A stretch of DNA of 41,870 nt from Flavobacteriaceae bacterium (GCA_013003555.1 JABDIV010000019.1:1-41870), one strand, 5' to 3'; positions 16,983 through 26,351 are shown, counted from the first letter of the stretch. A program made the numbers and translations. The notes: generated from the sequence alone by a model not told the origin.

Positions 16983-18320
16983 ATGGCAGTTTTACAAAAA
17001 GGAGATAAAAAATTACTTCATGCCTGGGCGTTTTATGACTGGGCAAATTCGGTTTACCCTCTGGTTATTTCATCAGCGGTTTTTCCAATTTTTTATGGTG
17101 CCCTTACTATAATTAAAGATAGTGACGGCAAGAAGATCAGCGATACCGTCGACTTTCTTGGGATCAGTTTTAATAATGATTCACTAATCAGTTATGTGAC
17201 GGCTCTGAGTTTTCTTGTTGTATCGATTATATCACCCATTCTTTCTGGTATATCAGACTATGTTGGTAACAAGGAGAATTTCATGAAATTCTTTTGCTAT
17301 CTCGGGTCTGTATCCTGTATCGGACTTTATTGGTTCAGCCTTGAAAACCTGGCTTTTGGTCTGATTTGTTATATGCTGGCGTTGATCGGGTTTTGGGGAA
17401 GCCTGGTGTTTTACAATTCCTATTTACCTGATATTGCCCATCCTGAGCAACAGGACAAGATCAGTGCTAAGGGATTCTCTTTAGGTTATATCGGAAGTGT
17501 ATTACTGCTAATCGTCAACCTGGTGATGATCTTAAAATACGATTGGTTCGGTTTTGAAAATGCAGGCTCCCCGACTCGGATAGCCTTTATTATGGTTGGA
17601 ATCTGGTGGATGGGATTCGCCCAATATACCTTTAAATATTTACCAACAGGAACCAATGAAGGTCATTCGGTAACCAAAAAAGTACTGATGCATGGTTATA
17701 ATGAACTCCGGAAGATTTGGCGAGCCTTAAAATTGAACAAAGTTCTCAGACGCTACCTGACCGCTTTTTTTGTTTATAGTATGGCGGTGCAAACCATCAT
17801 GATTGCAGCCACCTATTTTGCAGTTGAAGAACTGGACTGGGGAAAACAGGACTCGACAACCGGACTGATTATTAGTATTTTACTTATTCAACTAATTGCA
17901 GTCGTTGGTGCACAATTAACTGCAGGTTTATCGAAGCGAATCGGAAACATAAAATCCCTCATTATTATTATTTTTATTTGGATTGCTATATGTGCCTATG
18001 CCTTCTTCGTTTATACCCCGATGCAATTTTATATAACTGCTGCCTGTGTTGGCTTGGTAATGGGAGGAATTCAGTCGCTTTCGCGTTCTACCTACAGCAA
18101 GCTCATCCCGGCAAAATCAGAAGATACTGCGTCTTATTTTAGTTTTTTCGATGTTTCCGAAAAGATCGGAATTGTCATCGGGATGTTTCTATACGGATGG
18201 ATCGCCGGAATTACCGGAAGCATGAGATATTCCATCGTTTTTCTTATAAGTTTCTTTATCATTGGGGTTGTTCTTTTGTATCGGGTTCCAAAAACCGATC
18301 TTCTACTGAATGAATCCTAA
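16983..18320 (+). CDS. UMF1/Atg22-like MFS transporter
   Basis: This 445-residue integral membrane protein has about 12 hydrophobic segments and the UMF1 (unknown major facilitator 1, Atg22-like) signatures: HAWAFYDWANSVYPLVISSAVFP split over the N-terminus, YNSYLPDIA, and GGIQSLSRSTYSKLIP before helix 11. Eukaryotic Atg22 exports amino acids from the vacuole; bacterial substrates are unknown, so none is assigned. The family N-terminal motif begins about 12 residues after the ATG at 16983, so that start is well supported even though the codon touches a terminator T-run. It converges with the leftward sigma-factor operon. Confidence 0.85.
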   Translation: MAVLQKGDKKLLHAWAFYDWANSVYPLVISSAVFPIFYGALTIIKDSDGKKISDTVDFLGISFNNDSLISYVTALSFLVVSIISPILSGISDYVGNKENFMKFFCYLGSVSCIGLYWFSLENLAFGLICYMLALIGFWGSLVFYNSYLPDIAHPEQQDKISAKGFSLGYIGSVLLLIVNLVMILKYDWFGFENAGSPTRIAFIMVGIWWMGFAQYTFKYLPTGTNEGHSVTKKVLMHGYNELRKIWRALKLNKVLRRYLTAFFVYSMAVQTIMIAATYFAVEELDWGKQDSTTGLIISILLIQLIAVVGAQLTAGLSKRIGNIKSLIIIIFIWIAICAYAFFVYTPMQFYITAACVGLVMGGIQSLSRSTYSKLIPAKSEDTASYFSFFDVSEKIGIVIGMFLYGWIAGITGSMRYSIVFLISFFIIGVVLLYRVPKTDLLLNES

Positions 18321-18348
18321 AAAAAAGCCACTCTGTTGGGAGTGACTT
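18319..18348 (-). terminator. terminator of the leftward sigma-factor operon
   Basis: On the minus strand AAGTCACTC and GAGTGGCTT pair with one mismatch around a 6-base loop (18325-18348) and are followed by a T-run (A's at 18319-18326 on the plus strand). It lies 24 bases beyond the DUF2807 stop codon and may partly stop the convergent transporter transcript. Confidence 0.75.
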
Positions 18349-18371
18349 AACTATTTGATATGTAATTGGGT

Positions 18372-19100
18372 TTAGTTGCTTATGCTTCCTGATCCGCTTA
18401 CCTTGGTGTCTTCCTTACCGGGTTTGCCCCGATATTCAATATCACCCGATCCGGCAACTCTTGCCTTTAATGATACCTTGCTTACAACTTTGGCATCACC
18501 CGATCCGGCAACAGAAACAACGGTGTTGTTTGACTGAAGGTCAAACCCATGAAAATCACCTGATCCTGCTACACTTGCCTCGAGATCGTTAGTATTCCCT
18601 TTCAAGGTAAGGTCACCTGAACCTGCAATACTTCCTTTAACTGAGTTGGTTTCAACGTTTAGAATGATGTCGCCTGAACCGGCTAAGGACACATCCAGTT
18701 CTTCCGACTGAATCATATCTTCATTCCATAGATCACCAGATCCAGCTAAAGAAACTTTATCGATGTTCTTGAACGGGATAGTTACTTTAATTGTTTTTCC
18801 CCAACTCGGTTTTAGATTAACTCCTTTCTCAACTTTCACAACCAGTTGGTTATTCTTGATTTCAGTCACGATATGTTTAAGGAGGTTTTCTTCCGCTTCA
18901 ATCGTTATTTTTCCTTCTTCACCGGCAACCAGCATGAAGTCCATTGATCCGGCACATCGAATACCATCATAATCGGCGGTATTTCTGGTATCGGTGGTCA
19001 TTTTGCCATTTCCCTTGACGCTTTTTCCATTACCCCACCACTGGGCATGACTCGTAAAGCTGAATAAAAGAGCGATGATTAATAAACTTATAGATCTCAT
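18372..19100 (-). CDS. exported head GIN domain (DUF2807) beta-solenoid protein
   Basis: This 242-residue protein has a signal peptide (residues 1-20, ending SHAQ) and a DUF2807 putative auto-transporter-adhesin head GIN domain. At least six copies of the motif (V/L)AGSGD recur about every 15-25 residues from residue 115 to the C-terminus, as expected for rungs of a right-handed beta-helix. The biochemical function is unknown; adhesion or envelope sensing are guesses from the fold. It is the last gene of the operon with the DUF4097-like protein, anti-sigma-like protein and ECF sigma factor, so it may be the output or the sensed component of that system. Confidence 0.82.
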   Translation of the reverse strand: MRSISLLIIALLFSFTSHAQWWGNGKSVKGNGKMTTDTRNTADYDGIRCAGSMDFMLVAGEEGKITIEAEENLLKHIVTEIKNNQLVVKVEKGVNLKPSWGKTIKVTIPFKNIDKVSLAGSGDLWNEDMIQSEELDVSLAGSGDIILNVETNSVKGSIAGSGDLTLKGNTNDLEASVAGSGDFHGFDLQSNNTVVSVAGSGDAKVVSKVSLKARVAGSGDIEYRGKPGKEDTKVSGSGSISN

Positions 19101-19123
19101 AATATTTTATTTTTTAATTGTTG

Positions 19124-20209
19124 TTATTTACGTTTGAATGTGACACTACCGTATTCTGAATTGATCAGGATGCGATTCGATGTGTTTTGATCGCCGTGAT
19201 ATCCGAAATAGTATTTATCACTTGATTTAATGCGTTTCTTTACCATTTCAAAATCTTCAGCACCTCTTAAACCGGCGTATTCAAGCTGGATATCATATTC
19301 AAAACTGTATGAACTATCATAGCCGATCGTGATTTTCATGTAATCGGAATTAATGGTTACATTACCTGCATTGGATGTCATCTTATCGATCTCCATTGAG
19401 CCATAATCACCTTTTACCTGAACATTTTTATAAATCTCACCAAGGCGCAATGTCAGGTAATCTCCATCACCAGTTATATTATTGGCCTTTTCAACGGTCA
19501 TAGAACCATAGTCGCAATTGTATTTAACATCTTCAGCTATTTCAATGACTGATTTCGTATAGTCGGCGGAGACTTCAAGGTTATTTGTTTTTCCCACGGT
19601 ATAAGCACTATAGTCGGCGCTTACTTTACCGCTTTTTACGTACTCGAAATACGAATTTTTGGTATAATCGAAATTCAGCATGTTGTTATCGGCCATCAGC
19701 TCTTTAGTGGTTATTTTACCATAATCGCAATTGATTTCGGCCCGTCCTTCGAGTTTGTCAAGATTGATACTGCCATAATCATTGCTGAGTTTTACATTGT
19801 TGGTCATCGGCATTTTTATGACATAGTTGATCTTCATGTTCACATTATTACTTCCCCAACTCCACCATGATTTTGATTTGCGTTTGTTGAAGGTGGTTTC
19901 TGCTGAAACCCATTCCTGGGAAGAAGAGAAATCAACATCAAGATCATCTAATTTTCGCTGAACTTTTTCTTCATTGTTACCGTTTGTGGTTATCGTCACA
20001 TCGATAACGATTCGATTTTCATTCCAGGTTGTAATATCCAGGTCTCCATAGCTATTTGATACCCTGAGGGTTGCATTGGAATTCACATTAAATTCTTTGT
20101 GGATGGTCTTTTCCTTGGTGTGCTTACCCTTCCAATCTGGCTCGGTGGCCATTAAGGTTGCCGGTAATAATAGCAAGGCCAATAATCTATAACGTAAAAC
20201 TGTTCTCAT
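19124..20209 (-). CDS. exported DUF4097-like beta-solenoid protein
   Basis: This 361-residue protein begins with a hydrophobic signal (to about residue 21, LLALLLLPATLMA) and continues with a DUF4097-like repeat region. Short rungs with the theme (S/C/G)DYGS recur about ten times, for example SNSYGDLDI, SNDYGSINL, NCDYGKITT, NCDYGSMTV, KGDYGSMEI and NSEYGSVTF, which suggests a beta-helix exposed to the periplasm or surface. Its first 23 bases overlap the end of the anti-sigma-like gene, implying translational coupling. The function is unknown. It pairs with the similarly repetitive DUF2807 protein 23 bases downstream. Confidence 0.75.
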   Translation of the reverse strand: MRTVLRYRLLALLLLPATLMATEPDWKGKHTKEKTIHKEFNVNSNATLRVSNSYGDLDITTWNENRIVIDVTITTNGNNEEKVQRKLDDLDVDFSSSQEWVSAETTFNKRKSKSWWSWGSNNVNMKINYVIKMPMTNNVKLSNDYGSINLDKLEGRAEINCDYGKITTKELMADNNMLNFDYTKNSYFEYVKSGKVSADYSAYTVGKTNNLEVSADYTKSVIEIAEDVKYNCDYGSMTVEKANNITGDGDYLTLRLGEIYKNVQVKGDYGSMEIDKMTSNAGNVTINSDYMKITIGYDSSYSFEYDIQLEYAGLRGAEDFEMVKKRIKSSDKYYFGYHGDQNTSNRILINSEYGSVTFKRK

Positions 20210-20744
20210 TGTTCGTCTCTTTAAGTTGTTTTAATTCGTCTATTTGTTCAGACACTTGTTGAAGAATGTCTATACGGTTTTGAAAATTCTCAATCATGGC
20301 ATGAATAACACGTTTATCGTCACCACTGCTTGTAAGGTCCTTTTTTAGTTTTTGATAATCCTCTTCCAGTATTTTTATCTGGAACAAGGCATCGACAACA
20401 AGATCCTGAAACTCCGGTGAGTCCTCACTGTTTAATTTCGCCAATTCTGTTGATATGGTCGTGGTGAAAAAATCCTGAGTCGTTGCCATTTCAGGAGAAA
20501 TACTTGCCAGATCACGGGAATTGGTATTACCCGAGCCAATTACAAGCATCATTATCAAGGTAAGTGAAGCGGCAATCATCAAGAATGGTTTCCATACTTC
20601 AGATGTTGTCGATCCGCCACCTGCGTCCTGATCAGTCTGATTCAGTTTCTCAAGGAAACGTTTCTCATGACCCGAACGTGGCTCTTCCAAATCGAATTTA
20701 CCCTTGTGATCTTTAAAAAATTCGGTTAAACTATCCATGCTCAT
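20187..20744 (-). CDS. membrane-anchored anti-sigma-like protein
   Basis: This 185-residue protein has a charged cytoplasmic N-terminus of about 50 residues (including the motif EEPRSGHEKRFLEKL seen in Bacteroidota operons of this type), a single membrane helix at about residues 53-70 (PFLMIAASLTLIMMLVIG) and a C-terminal coiled-coil-like region (about residues 115-180) that would lie in the periplasm. Position directly after an ECF sigma gene (8 bases) and this topology suggest that it holds the sigma factor at the membrane until a signal arrives. There is no recognisable zinc-binding anti-sigma motif. A start two codons later (20738) is equally possible. Confidence 0.7.
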   Translation of the reverse strand: MSMDSLTEFFKDHKGKFDLEEPRSGHEKRFLEKLNQTDQDAGGGSTTSEVWKPFLMIAASLTLIMMLVIGSGNTNSRDLASISPEMATTQDFFTTTISTELAKLNSEDSPEFQDLVVDALFQIKILEEDYQKLKKDLTSSGDDKRVIHAMIENFQNRIDILQQVSEQIDELKQLKETNNENSFTL

Positions 20745-20752
20745 TTTTATTA

Positions 20753-21313
20753 TTAATATTCAGCCATTGGCTGAAGATTCTGTCTTAATTTGTCCTTAGC
20801 TCTTGAAATTGTCGTGCGGCAGTTCGCGTAAGACAAATTCATAATACCACTAATCTCCTCGTAATCATAGCCTTCAATAAGATGAAGCGTCAGTGCGATC
20901 CGGTAATTATCCTTAAGCGTTTTCATGGTTTCCAGAATTTGTTTCGCTTGAAGACTTTTAATTTCCGCATCCTCGGGAATTCCCGAATTATCTTCAACTT
21001 TGTAAAGCACATCATCTAAAGGAACGTTGTCGTACTTATCTGATTTGTTGTAATGATAAATACTATTGTTTATCACAATTCGTTTTAACCAAGAGCCAAA
21101 TGTCGCCGATTCTTTCAGGGAATCCAGCTTTGTAAAGGCACTTAAGAAGGCTTCCTGCATGATATCCTCGGCTTCGAAACTGTCTTTCACAATTCGAAAT
21201 GCTGTGTTATACATGGCTTTGTAATACCGGTTGTAAATTTCCAACTGCGCAAATTGGTTCCCTGATTTACAAAGCTCAACGAGCTGAGTGATATTGTGTT
21301 TGGCTAGCCTCAA
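20753..21313 (-). CDS. ECF RNA polymerase sigma factor
   Basis: This 186-residue sigma-70 family protein has only regions 2 and 4. Region 2 contains FEAEDIMQEAFLSAFTKL and FGSWLKRIVINN, and region 4 contains YDYEEISGIMNLSYANCRTTISRAKDKLRQ, the helix-turn-helix that reads the -35 element. It directs RNA polymerase to a small regulon, probably including its own operon. It leads a leftward operon with an anti-sigma-like protein and two exported beta-solenoid proteins, so an envelope signal is likely. A candidate autoregulatory promoter lies 25 bases upstream. The group within ECF classification cannot be fixed by eye. Confidence 0.9.
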   Translation of the reverse strand: MRLAKHNITQLVELCKSGNQFAQLEIYNRYYKAMYNTAFRIVKDSFEAEDIMQEAFLSAFTKLDSLKESATFGSWLKRIVINNSIYHYNKSDKYDNVPLDDVLYKVEDNSGIPEDAEIKSLQAKQILETMKTLKDNYRIALTLHLIEGYDYEEISGIMNLSYANCRTTISRAKDKLRQNLQPMAEY

Positions 21314-21337
21314 AAAAACGTTTTGCTTTACTCTATA

Positions 21338-21363
21338 GATGATCGATGGATGTGCATGTTACA
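21338..21363 (-). promoter_or_regulatory. candidate ECF autoregulatory promoter
   Basis: On the minus strand TGTAAC (21358-21363) is followed after 16 bases by CATC (21338-21341), an AAC-containing -35 and a -10 of the kind used by ECF sigma factors. The -10-like element lies 25 bases before the sigma-factor ATG at 21313. No other copy of the pair was noticed in the window. The call rests on pattern alone. Confidence 0.4.
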
Positions 21364-21520
21364 GTTTGGCGAAAAAAATTTCAAATTAAATGGATATCAC
21401 CTAAATTTATAATGGCATAACAATTGACCTTTAAGATATAGAGTTGATTAATGTTTTGAGTTAAGTAACTGATTAACAAGCATTAAAAAGTTTAACTACA
21501 TAAAGATAAACAATAAAAAC

Positions 21521-21539
21521 TTCTGTCGAGATGACAGAA
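21521..21539 (+). repeat. short inverted repeat in the lon leader
   Basis: TTCTGTC (21521-21527) and GACAGAA (21533-21539) form a perfect 7-bp stem with a 5-base loop, ending 15 bases before the lon ATG. It could be a leader hairpin or a repressor site. The rest of the 241-base sigma-lon gap is AT-rich with no gene. Confidence 0.5.
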
Positions 21540-21554
21540 TGACCTAAAAACGTT

Positions 21555-24005
21555 ATGTCAAAACCCAAGTTCATAAATATTGACAGTTTGTCATTTCAGA
21601 ATTTTGATGAAAATTCAGAATTGATCCCGCTTATGACCACCGAAGATGAGAAGGAGATCAACAATGAGGCCCTACCTGAAACCTTGCCTATTTTACCTTT
21701 GCGTAACACGGTTTTATTTCCTGGTGTTGTAATCCCAATTACGGCCGGTCGCGATAAATCGATCAAACTTATCGATGATGCCAATCGCGGACGTAAAATA
21801 ATAGGGGTGGTTTCTCAAAAAGATGAACTGATTGAAGACCCGACCGCAAATGATATCCATTTAACAGGAACAATGGCTCAGATACTTAAGGTATTAAAGA
21901 TGCCCGATGGGAATACAACGATCATCATTCAAGGTAAGAAACGGTTTCAAATCGCCGAGATCATAACCGAGGAGCCCTACATGAATGCGACGATTCGCGA
22001 AATGCCGGAAAGTAAACCGATCCCGGATAATAAGGAGTTTGATGCCATCATCGATTCTATTAAAGACCTCGCCTTAAAGATTATTCGTGAGAGTCCGAAT
22101 ATCCCAAGTGAAGCGTCCTTTGCCATAAAAAATATAGAGAGTAACAGTTTCCTCGTCAATTTTGTATCCTCTAACATGAATCTTGTCGTTAAGGAAAAAC
22201 AAAAACTTCTTGAGATCAATGACCTGGAGGAACGTGCGATGGATACACTAAAGCATATGACGGTTGAGGTGCAAAAGCTGGAACTTCGTAACGACATTCA
22301 GTCGAAGGTTCAAAGCGATATAAATCAGCAACAACGGGAGTATTTCCTTCATCAGCAAATGAAAACGATCCAGCAAGAATTAGGTGGCTCGAGTTCTGAA
22401 GAAGATATAGCTGAAATGGTAAAGGTGGGTGAAACGAAGAAATGGAGTAAAAAGGTCGCCAAGCATTTTCAAAAGGAGATCAATAAGCTGCAGCGGATGA
22501 ACCCTCAGGTGGCGGAGTATTCCATTCAACGGAATTACCTTGAGCTTTTCCTCGAATTGCCCTGGCAAAGTTACAGCGATGATCAATTTGATCTAAAACG
22601 AGCTAAGAGAATTTTAGATCGCGATCATCATGGCTTAGACGATGTAAAACGACGAATTATTGAATATTTAGCTGTTCTGAAGCTACGGCAGGACATGAAA
22701 TCACCGATCCTTTGTCTTTATGGTCCACCGGGTGTTGGAAAAACATCTTTGGGAAAATCAGTTGCCGAAGCCTTAGGTCGTGAATATGTGCGAATGTCGC
22801 TTGGCGGATTACGTGACGAAGCCGAAATTAGAGGTCATAGAAAAACTTACATAGGGGCGATGCCAGGTAGGATCATTCAAAATATTAAGAAGGCTGGAAC
22901 ATCTAATCCGGTATTTGTGTTGGATGAAATCGATAAATTATCGGCCTCTCATCAGGGTGATCCGTCCTCTGCCATGCTTGAAGTTCTTGACCCGGAGCAG
23001 AATTCCGAATTTTATGACAATTTCCTTGAGATGGGCTATGATCTTTCCAAGGTTATGTTCATCGCAACTGCTAATAGTCTTTCTAATATTCAACCGGCAT
23101 TGCTCGATCGTATGGAAGTCATTAATGTAACAGGTTATACTATCGAAGAAAAGATGGAAATCGCGCGCAAGCACTTGCTGCCGAAACAACTCAAAGAACA
23201 TGGGTTAACGTCCGATCATCTCAAGATCGGCAAGCGCCAGTTAGAAAAAATCGTTGAGGGATATACGCGGGAGTCGGGCGTAAGGGGCCTGGAAAAACAA
23301 ATCGCTAAAACGGTGCGGTATGCAGCTAAAAACATAGCGATGGAAGAATCGTATAACATTAAGGTTTCAAATGAGGATATCGTTGATATCCTCGGAAGTC
23401 CGAAACTCGAACGCGATAAATACGAAAATAACAATGTTGCCGGTGTTGTTACAGGATTGGCATGGACGCGAGTAGGAGGGGATATTCTTTTTATCGAATC
23501 CATTTTATCAAAGGGAAAAGGAACATTGACAATTACGGGAAATCTCGGAAAGGTTATGAAGGAATCGGCCACAATTGCCATGGAATTTATCAAGGCTAAC
23601 GCGGCAAACTTCGCCATTCATCCATCGGTATTCGAGAAGTATAATGTCCACATTCACGTTCCGGAAGGAGCTACCCCTAAAGACGGCCCAAGTGCCGGAA
23701 TAACGATGCTCACTTCACTTGTCTCTTTATTCACCCAGCGAAAGGTGAAGAAAAGTCTGGCCATGACCGGTGAAATTACCTTGAGAGGTAAGGTGTTGCC
23801 CGTGGGTGGTATTAAAGAAAAGATTCTCGCTGCTAAACGAGCCCGGATTAAGGAAATCATTCTTTGTGAAGATAATCGTTCAGATATTAAAGATATCAAG
23901 GAAGAATACTTAAAAGGTCTGACCTTTCATTATGTGAAAGATATGAAAGAGGTCATAGATATAGCACTGACTCATCAGAAGGTAACCAACGCTAAAAAGC
24001 TCTAA
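21555..24005 (+). CDS. lon: ATP-dependent protease Lon
   Basis: This 816-residue LonA protease degrades misfolded and regulatory proteins in the cytoplasm. It has the N-terminal substrate-binding domain ([19 protein letters not shown]), a coiled-coil region with [13 protein letters not shown], an AAA+ module with Walker A GPPGVGKT at residues 390-397 and Walker [10 protein letters not shown], and a C-terminal protease domain. The catalytic dyad is Ser713 in DGPSAG and Lys756 in GGIKEK, with the same 43-residue spacing as the E. coli enzyme. About 45 extra N-terminal residues precede the first conserved motif, common in this phylum. It is monocistronic, with a strong terminator after it. Confidence 0.98.
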   Translation: MSKPKFINIDSLSFQNFDENSELIPLMTTEDEKEINNEALPETLPILPLRNTVLFPGVVIPITAGRDKSIKLIDDANRGRKIIGVVSQKDELIEDPTANDIHLTGTMAQILKVLKMPDGNTTIIIQGKKRFQIAEIITEEPYMNATIREMPESKPIPDNKEFDAIIDSIKDLALKIIRESPNIPSEASFAIKNIESNSFLVNFVSSNMNLVVKEKQKLLEINDLEERAMDTLKHMTVEVQKLELRNDIQSKVQSDINQQQREYFLHQQMKTIQQELGGSSSEEDIAEMVKVGETKKWSKKVAKHFQKEINKLQRMNPQVAEYSIQRNYLELFLELPWQSYSDDQFDLKRAKRILDRDHHGLDDVKRRIIEYLAVLKLRQDMKSPILCLYGPPGVGKTSLGKSVAEALGREYVRMSLGGLRDEAEIRGHRKTYIGAMPGRIIQNIKKAGTSNPVFVLDEIDKLSASHQGDPSSAMLEVLDPEQNSEFYDNFLEMGYDLSKVMFIATANSLSNIQPALLDRMEVINVTGYTIEEKMEIARKHLLPKQLKEHGLTSDHLKIGKRQLEKIVEGYTRESGVRGLEKQIAKTVRYAAKNIAMEESYNIKVSNEDIVDILGSPKLERDKYENNNVAGVVTGLAWTRVGGDILFIESILSKGKGTLTITGNLGKVMKESATIAMEFIKANAANFAIHPSVFEKYNVHIHVPEGATPKDGPSAGITMLTSLVSLFTQRKVKKSLAMTGEITLRGKVLPVGGIKEKILAAKRARIKEIILCEDNRSDIKDIKEEYLKGLTFHYVKDMKEVIDIALTHQKVTNAKKL

Positions 24006-24008
24006 AAC

Positions 24009-24035
24009 AAACCTCGGATTTCCGAGGTTTTTTTT
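24009..24035 (+). terminator. rho-independent terminator after lon
   Basis: AAACCTCGG (24009-24017) and CCGAGGTTT (24022-24030) make a perfect 9-bp stem with a 4-base loop, running into T's up to 24035. Confidence 0.92.
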
Positions 24036-24097
24036 AATTCTGAAAATAAAAATTTCACCCATACGTTTTAAAATAGATTTAGTTACTTTGCAGCTTC

Positions 24098-25117
24098 ATG
24101 AGACGAACGATCGCCACAGTTTTGGTCACTCTGAGCGCCACAGCATTGTTCGCGCAGCTGGGTGGTGAAGCGACCTACCAATTCCTTAACCTGGTATCGT
24201 CTCCACGTCAGGCTGCTCTTGGTGGAAAGGTGTTAACCAACGTCGATTATGATGTGACACAAGGCCTTTATAATCCGGCAACCATCAATGTTGAAATGAA
24301 CAATCAACTGGCATTGAATTATTCAAGCTATCTCGGTGGGATAAGTTACGGTACTGCTGCTTATGCTTATACCTGGGACAGACGCGCTCAAACTTTTCAT
24401 ATCGGGATGACCTATATCAATTATGGAAATTTTGATGGTTATGATGAAGATGGGAATTCAACCGGGTCGTTTACCGGTAATGAAGCGGCGCTGTCTTTTG
24501 GTTACGCCCGACAAATCGGCTATACCGATTTTTATCTTGGAGGTAATTTAAAGGTGATAACCTCACAGCTCGAACAGTATAATTCAATAGGAGTCGCCAT
24601 CGATGCCGGACTCATTTATATCAATACGGATATCGATTTTAATGCGGCGCTGGTGGTTCGAAATGCAGGCACCCAAATAACAACTTATGCCGGTCAAAAT
24701 GAACCGCTTCCCTTTGAGATCGATTTTGGAATGTCACAAACGCTTGAACACGTTCCGATCAGGTGGCATGTCACTCTTGAAAATCTCCAGGAGTGGCCCA
24801 TTGGAAGGGCTAACCCGGCAAGGGATCAATCAGATCTTGAGGGCAATATTACGAGCGAAAAGGTAGGCTTCTTTAGTAATGTTATTCGTCGTACAATTAT
24901 CGGCGCTGAACTTTTCCCCGACAAAGGCTTTAATTTACGAATCGGCTATAATTTCAGAAGAGCTGAAGAATTGCGTATTTTAGAGCAACGAAATTTCTCG
25001 GGTTTGTCTTTTGGTATCGGTATTAAATTGAACAAAATGCGTTTTAGTTATACACATGCACGTTATTCGAGTGCGGCTAATTCGAGTTTTTTCGGACTTC
25101 AAATAGATTTGCAATAA
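24098..25117 (+). CDS. porQ: type IX secretion system protein PorQ
   Basis: This 339-residue protein has a signal peptide (residues 1-20, ending LFAQ) and the PorQ opening LGGEATYQFLNLVSSPRQAALGG, followed by amphipathic beta strands of an outer-membrane barrel of the PorV/PorQ type. In the type IX secretion system PorQ works with PorU and PorZ in the attachment complex that processes cargo. The nearby secreted adhesin with a C-terminal sorting domain is a plausible client. It is followed with no gap by cmk, an arrangement I have seen described for this phylum. A -7-like TTACTTTG at 24083-24090 would give a very short leader. Confidence 0.88.
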   Translation: MRRTIATVLVTLSATALFAQLGGEATYQFLNLVSSPRQAALGGKVLTNVDYDVTQGLYNPATINVEMNNQLALNYSSYLGGISYGTAAYAYTWDRRAQTFHIGMTYINYGNFDGYDEDGNSTGSFTGNEAALSFGYARQIGYTDFYLGGNLKVITSQLEQYNSIGVAIDAGLIYINTDIDFNAALVVRNAGTQITTYAGQNEPLPFEIDFGMSQTLEHVPIRWHVTLENLQEWPIGRANPARDQSDLEGNITSEKVGFFSNVIRRTIIGAELFPDKGFNLRIGYNFRRAEELRILEQRNFSGLSFGIGIKLNKMRFSYTHARYSSAANSSFFGLQIDLQ

Positions 25118-25813
25118 GTGCGGAATATAACAATTGCCATCGACGGGTATTCCTCAACAGGAAAGAGTACCATTGCAAAAATGGTTGCTAAAGCTTTGGG
25201 CTACATTTATGTTGATTCAGGGGCCATGTACCGTGCGGTTACTCTATACGCGATCCAAAATAATTTTATCGATTACAGCGATTTTCATGTATCAGATTTT
25301 CTTGGTGAATTAGATAAGATTAAACTGGAATTTCGATTTAACCCTGGCCTTGGATATTCTGAAATCTTTTTGAATGGCGAGAATGTTGAACGCGCCATAA
25401 GAACCATGGAGGTTTCCAACTTTGTAAGCCAGGTAGCGGTCATACCGGAAATAAGAAGACGAATGGTTCAGCTACAGCATAAAATGGGGGAGAATAAGGC
25501 GATTGTCATGGACGGACGTGATATAGGAACGGTGGTATTTCCCAAAGCAGAATTGAAGATTTTTATGACTGCTTCCCCCGAGATTCGCGCCAAAAGACGA
25601 TTCGATGAATTACTTAGCAGGGGTGAAAAGGTTTCTTTCGATGAAGTTTTCAGAAATGTCCAGGAACGGGATCATATAGATTCTAACCGGGAAGACTCAC
25701 CCTTGATCAAGGCGAATGATGCGATTGAATTTGATAATTCTGAACTGAGTATTAAAGAACAATATCAAAAGGTGATGCGCCTTGTTCGTATGACCATCGA
25801 AGATCTTGAATAA
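25118..25813 (+). CDS. cmk: cytidylate kinase (GTG start)
   Basis: This 231-residue nucleoside monophosphate kinase phosphorylates CMP and dCMP. The P-loop GYSSTGKST is at residues 10-18, followed by YVDSGAMYRAVT and MDGRDIGTVVFP, both diagnostic of cytidylate kinase, and the lid region EIRAKRRFDEL. I use the GTG at 25118, which directly follows the porQ stop codon; it puts the P-loop at the normal distance from the N-terminus and no ATG is available nearby. Translation is probably coupled to porQ. Confidence 0.95.
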   Translation: MRNITIAIDGYSSTGKSTIAKMVAKALGYIYVDSGAMYRAVTLYAIQNNFIDYSDFHVSDFLGELDKIKLEFRFNPGLGYSEIFLNGENVERAIRTMEVSNFVSQVAVIPEIRRRMVQLQHKMGENKAIVMDGRDIGTVVFPKAELKIFMTASPEIRAKRRFDELLSRGEKVSFDEVFRNVQERDHIDSNREDSPLIKANDAIEFDNSELSIKEQYQKVMRLVRMTIEDLE

Positions 25814-25835
25814 AAAAAGCAGTTATAAAAACTGC
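25812..25835 (-). terminator. terminator for the leftward LysM gene
   Basis: On the minus strand GCAGTT and AACTGC (25819-25835) form a 6-bp stem with a 5-base loop followed by seven T's (A's at 25812-25818 on the plus strand). It ends against the cmk stop codon. Confidence 0.7.
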
Positions 25836-25856
25836 CCTCAAACCAAATAATTCGTT

Positions 25857-26237
25857 TTATGGATTCGGTATGATCAATTCCTGATCTGGATAGATCAAAT
25901 CCGGATTTTTAAGTATGTCGGAGTTGGCTGCGAATATATCTTTATACTTCATCACATCACCATAATATTGTTTCGCAATTTTCCCAAGGGTCTCACCTCT
26001 TTTTACTACATGCCTGTGATAAATCCGGGTGTCGGAAACTTTGATGTCGGCCATGATATCATTCGGATTTTCTCCACCAATTTCCTTGATTTTATCCCAG
26101 ATTAGATCTTTCTCATATTGAGTTTTAGTTGTTCCCCAAACCTTTAGTTGCCCGTTCTCTTCACGAACGTCACCGTTTTGAACGTTTAGCTCCTTTCCGA
26201 GGTCAAGTACCGCCTGGTATTTTGCTTTCATGGTCAT
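25857..26237 (-). CDS. BON + LysM domain protein (Kbp/YgaU-like)
   Basis: This 126-residue protein joins a BON-like domain (about residues 5-68) to a C-terminal LysM domain (about residues 77-124, HVVKRGETLGKIAKQYYGDVMKYKDIFAAN). This is the architecture of the E. coli potassium-binding protein Kbp (YgaU, 149 residues), but the protein is shorter. There is no signal peptide, also true of Kbp. Potassium binding is possible but not shown. A start two codons later (MKAKYQ) is equally acceptable. A -7-like TATCTTTA lies on the minus strand at 26265-26272. Confidence 0.8.
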   Translation of the reverse strand: MTMKAKYQAVLDLGKELNVQNGDVREENGQLKVWGTTKTQYEKDLIWDKIKEIGGENPNDIMADIKVSDTRIYHRHVVKRGETLGKIAKQYYGDVMKYKDIFAANSDILKNPDLIYPDQELIIPNP

Positions 26238-26351
26238 TGTGCTGTTGATTAAATGTTAAGGCTGTAAAGATAAAAAAAGGGAGCATCGTTATGTCTATTG
26301 TTGATAACTTTAGCCAATTAAGAATCAGGTATTTAGAAAAAGTAAATCAAA

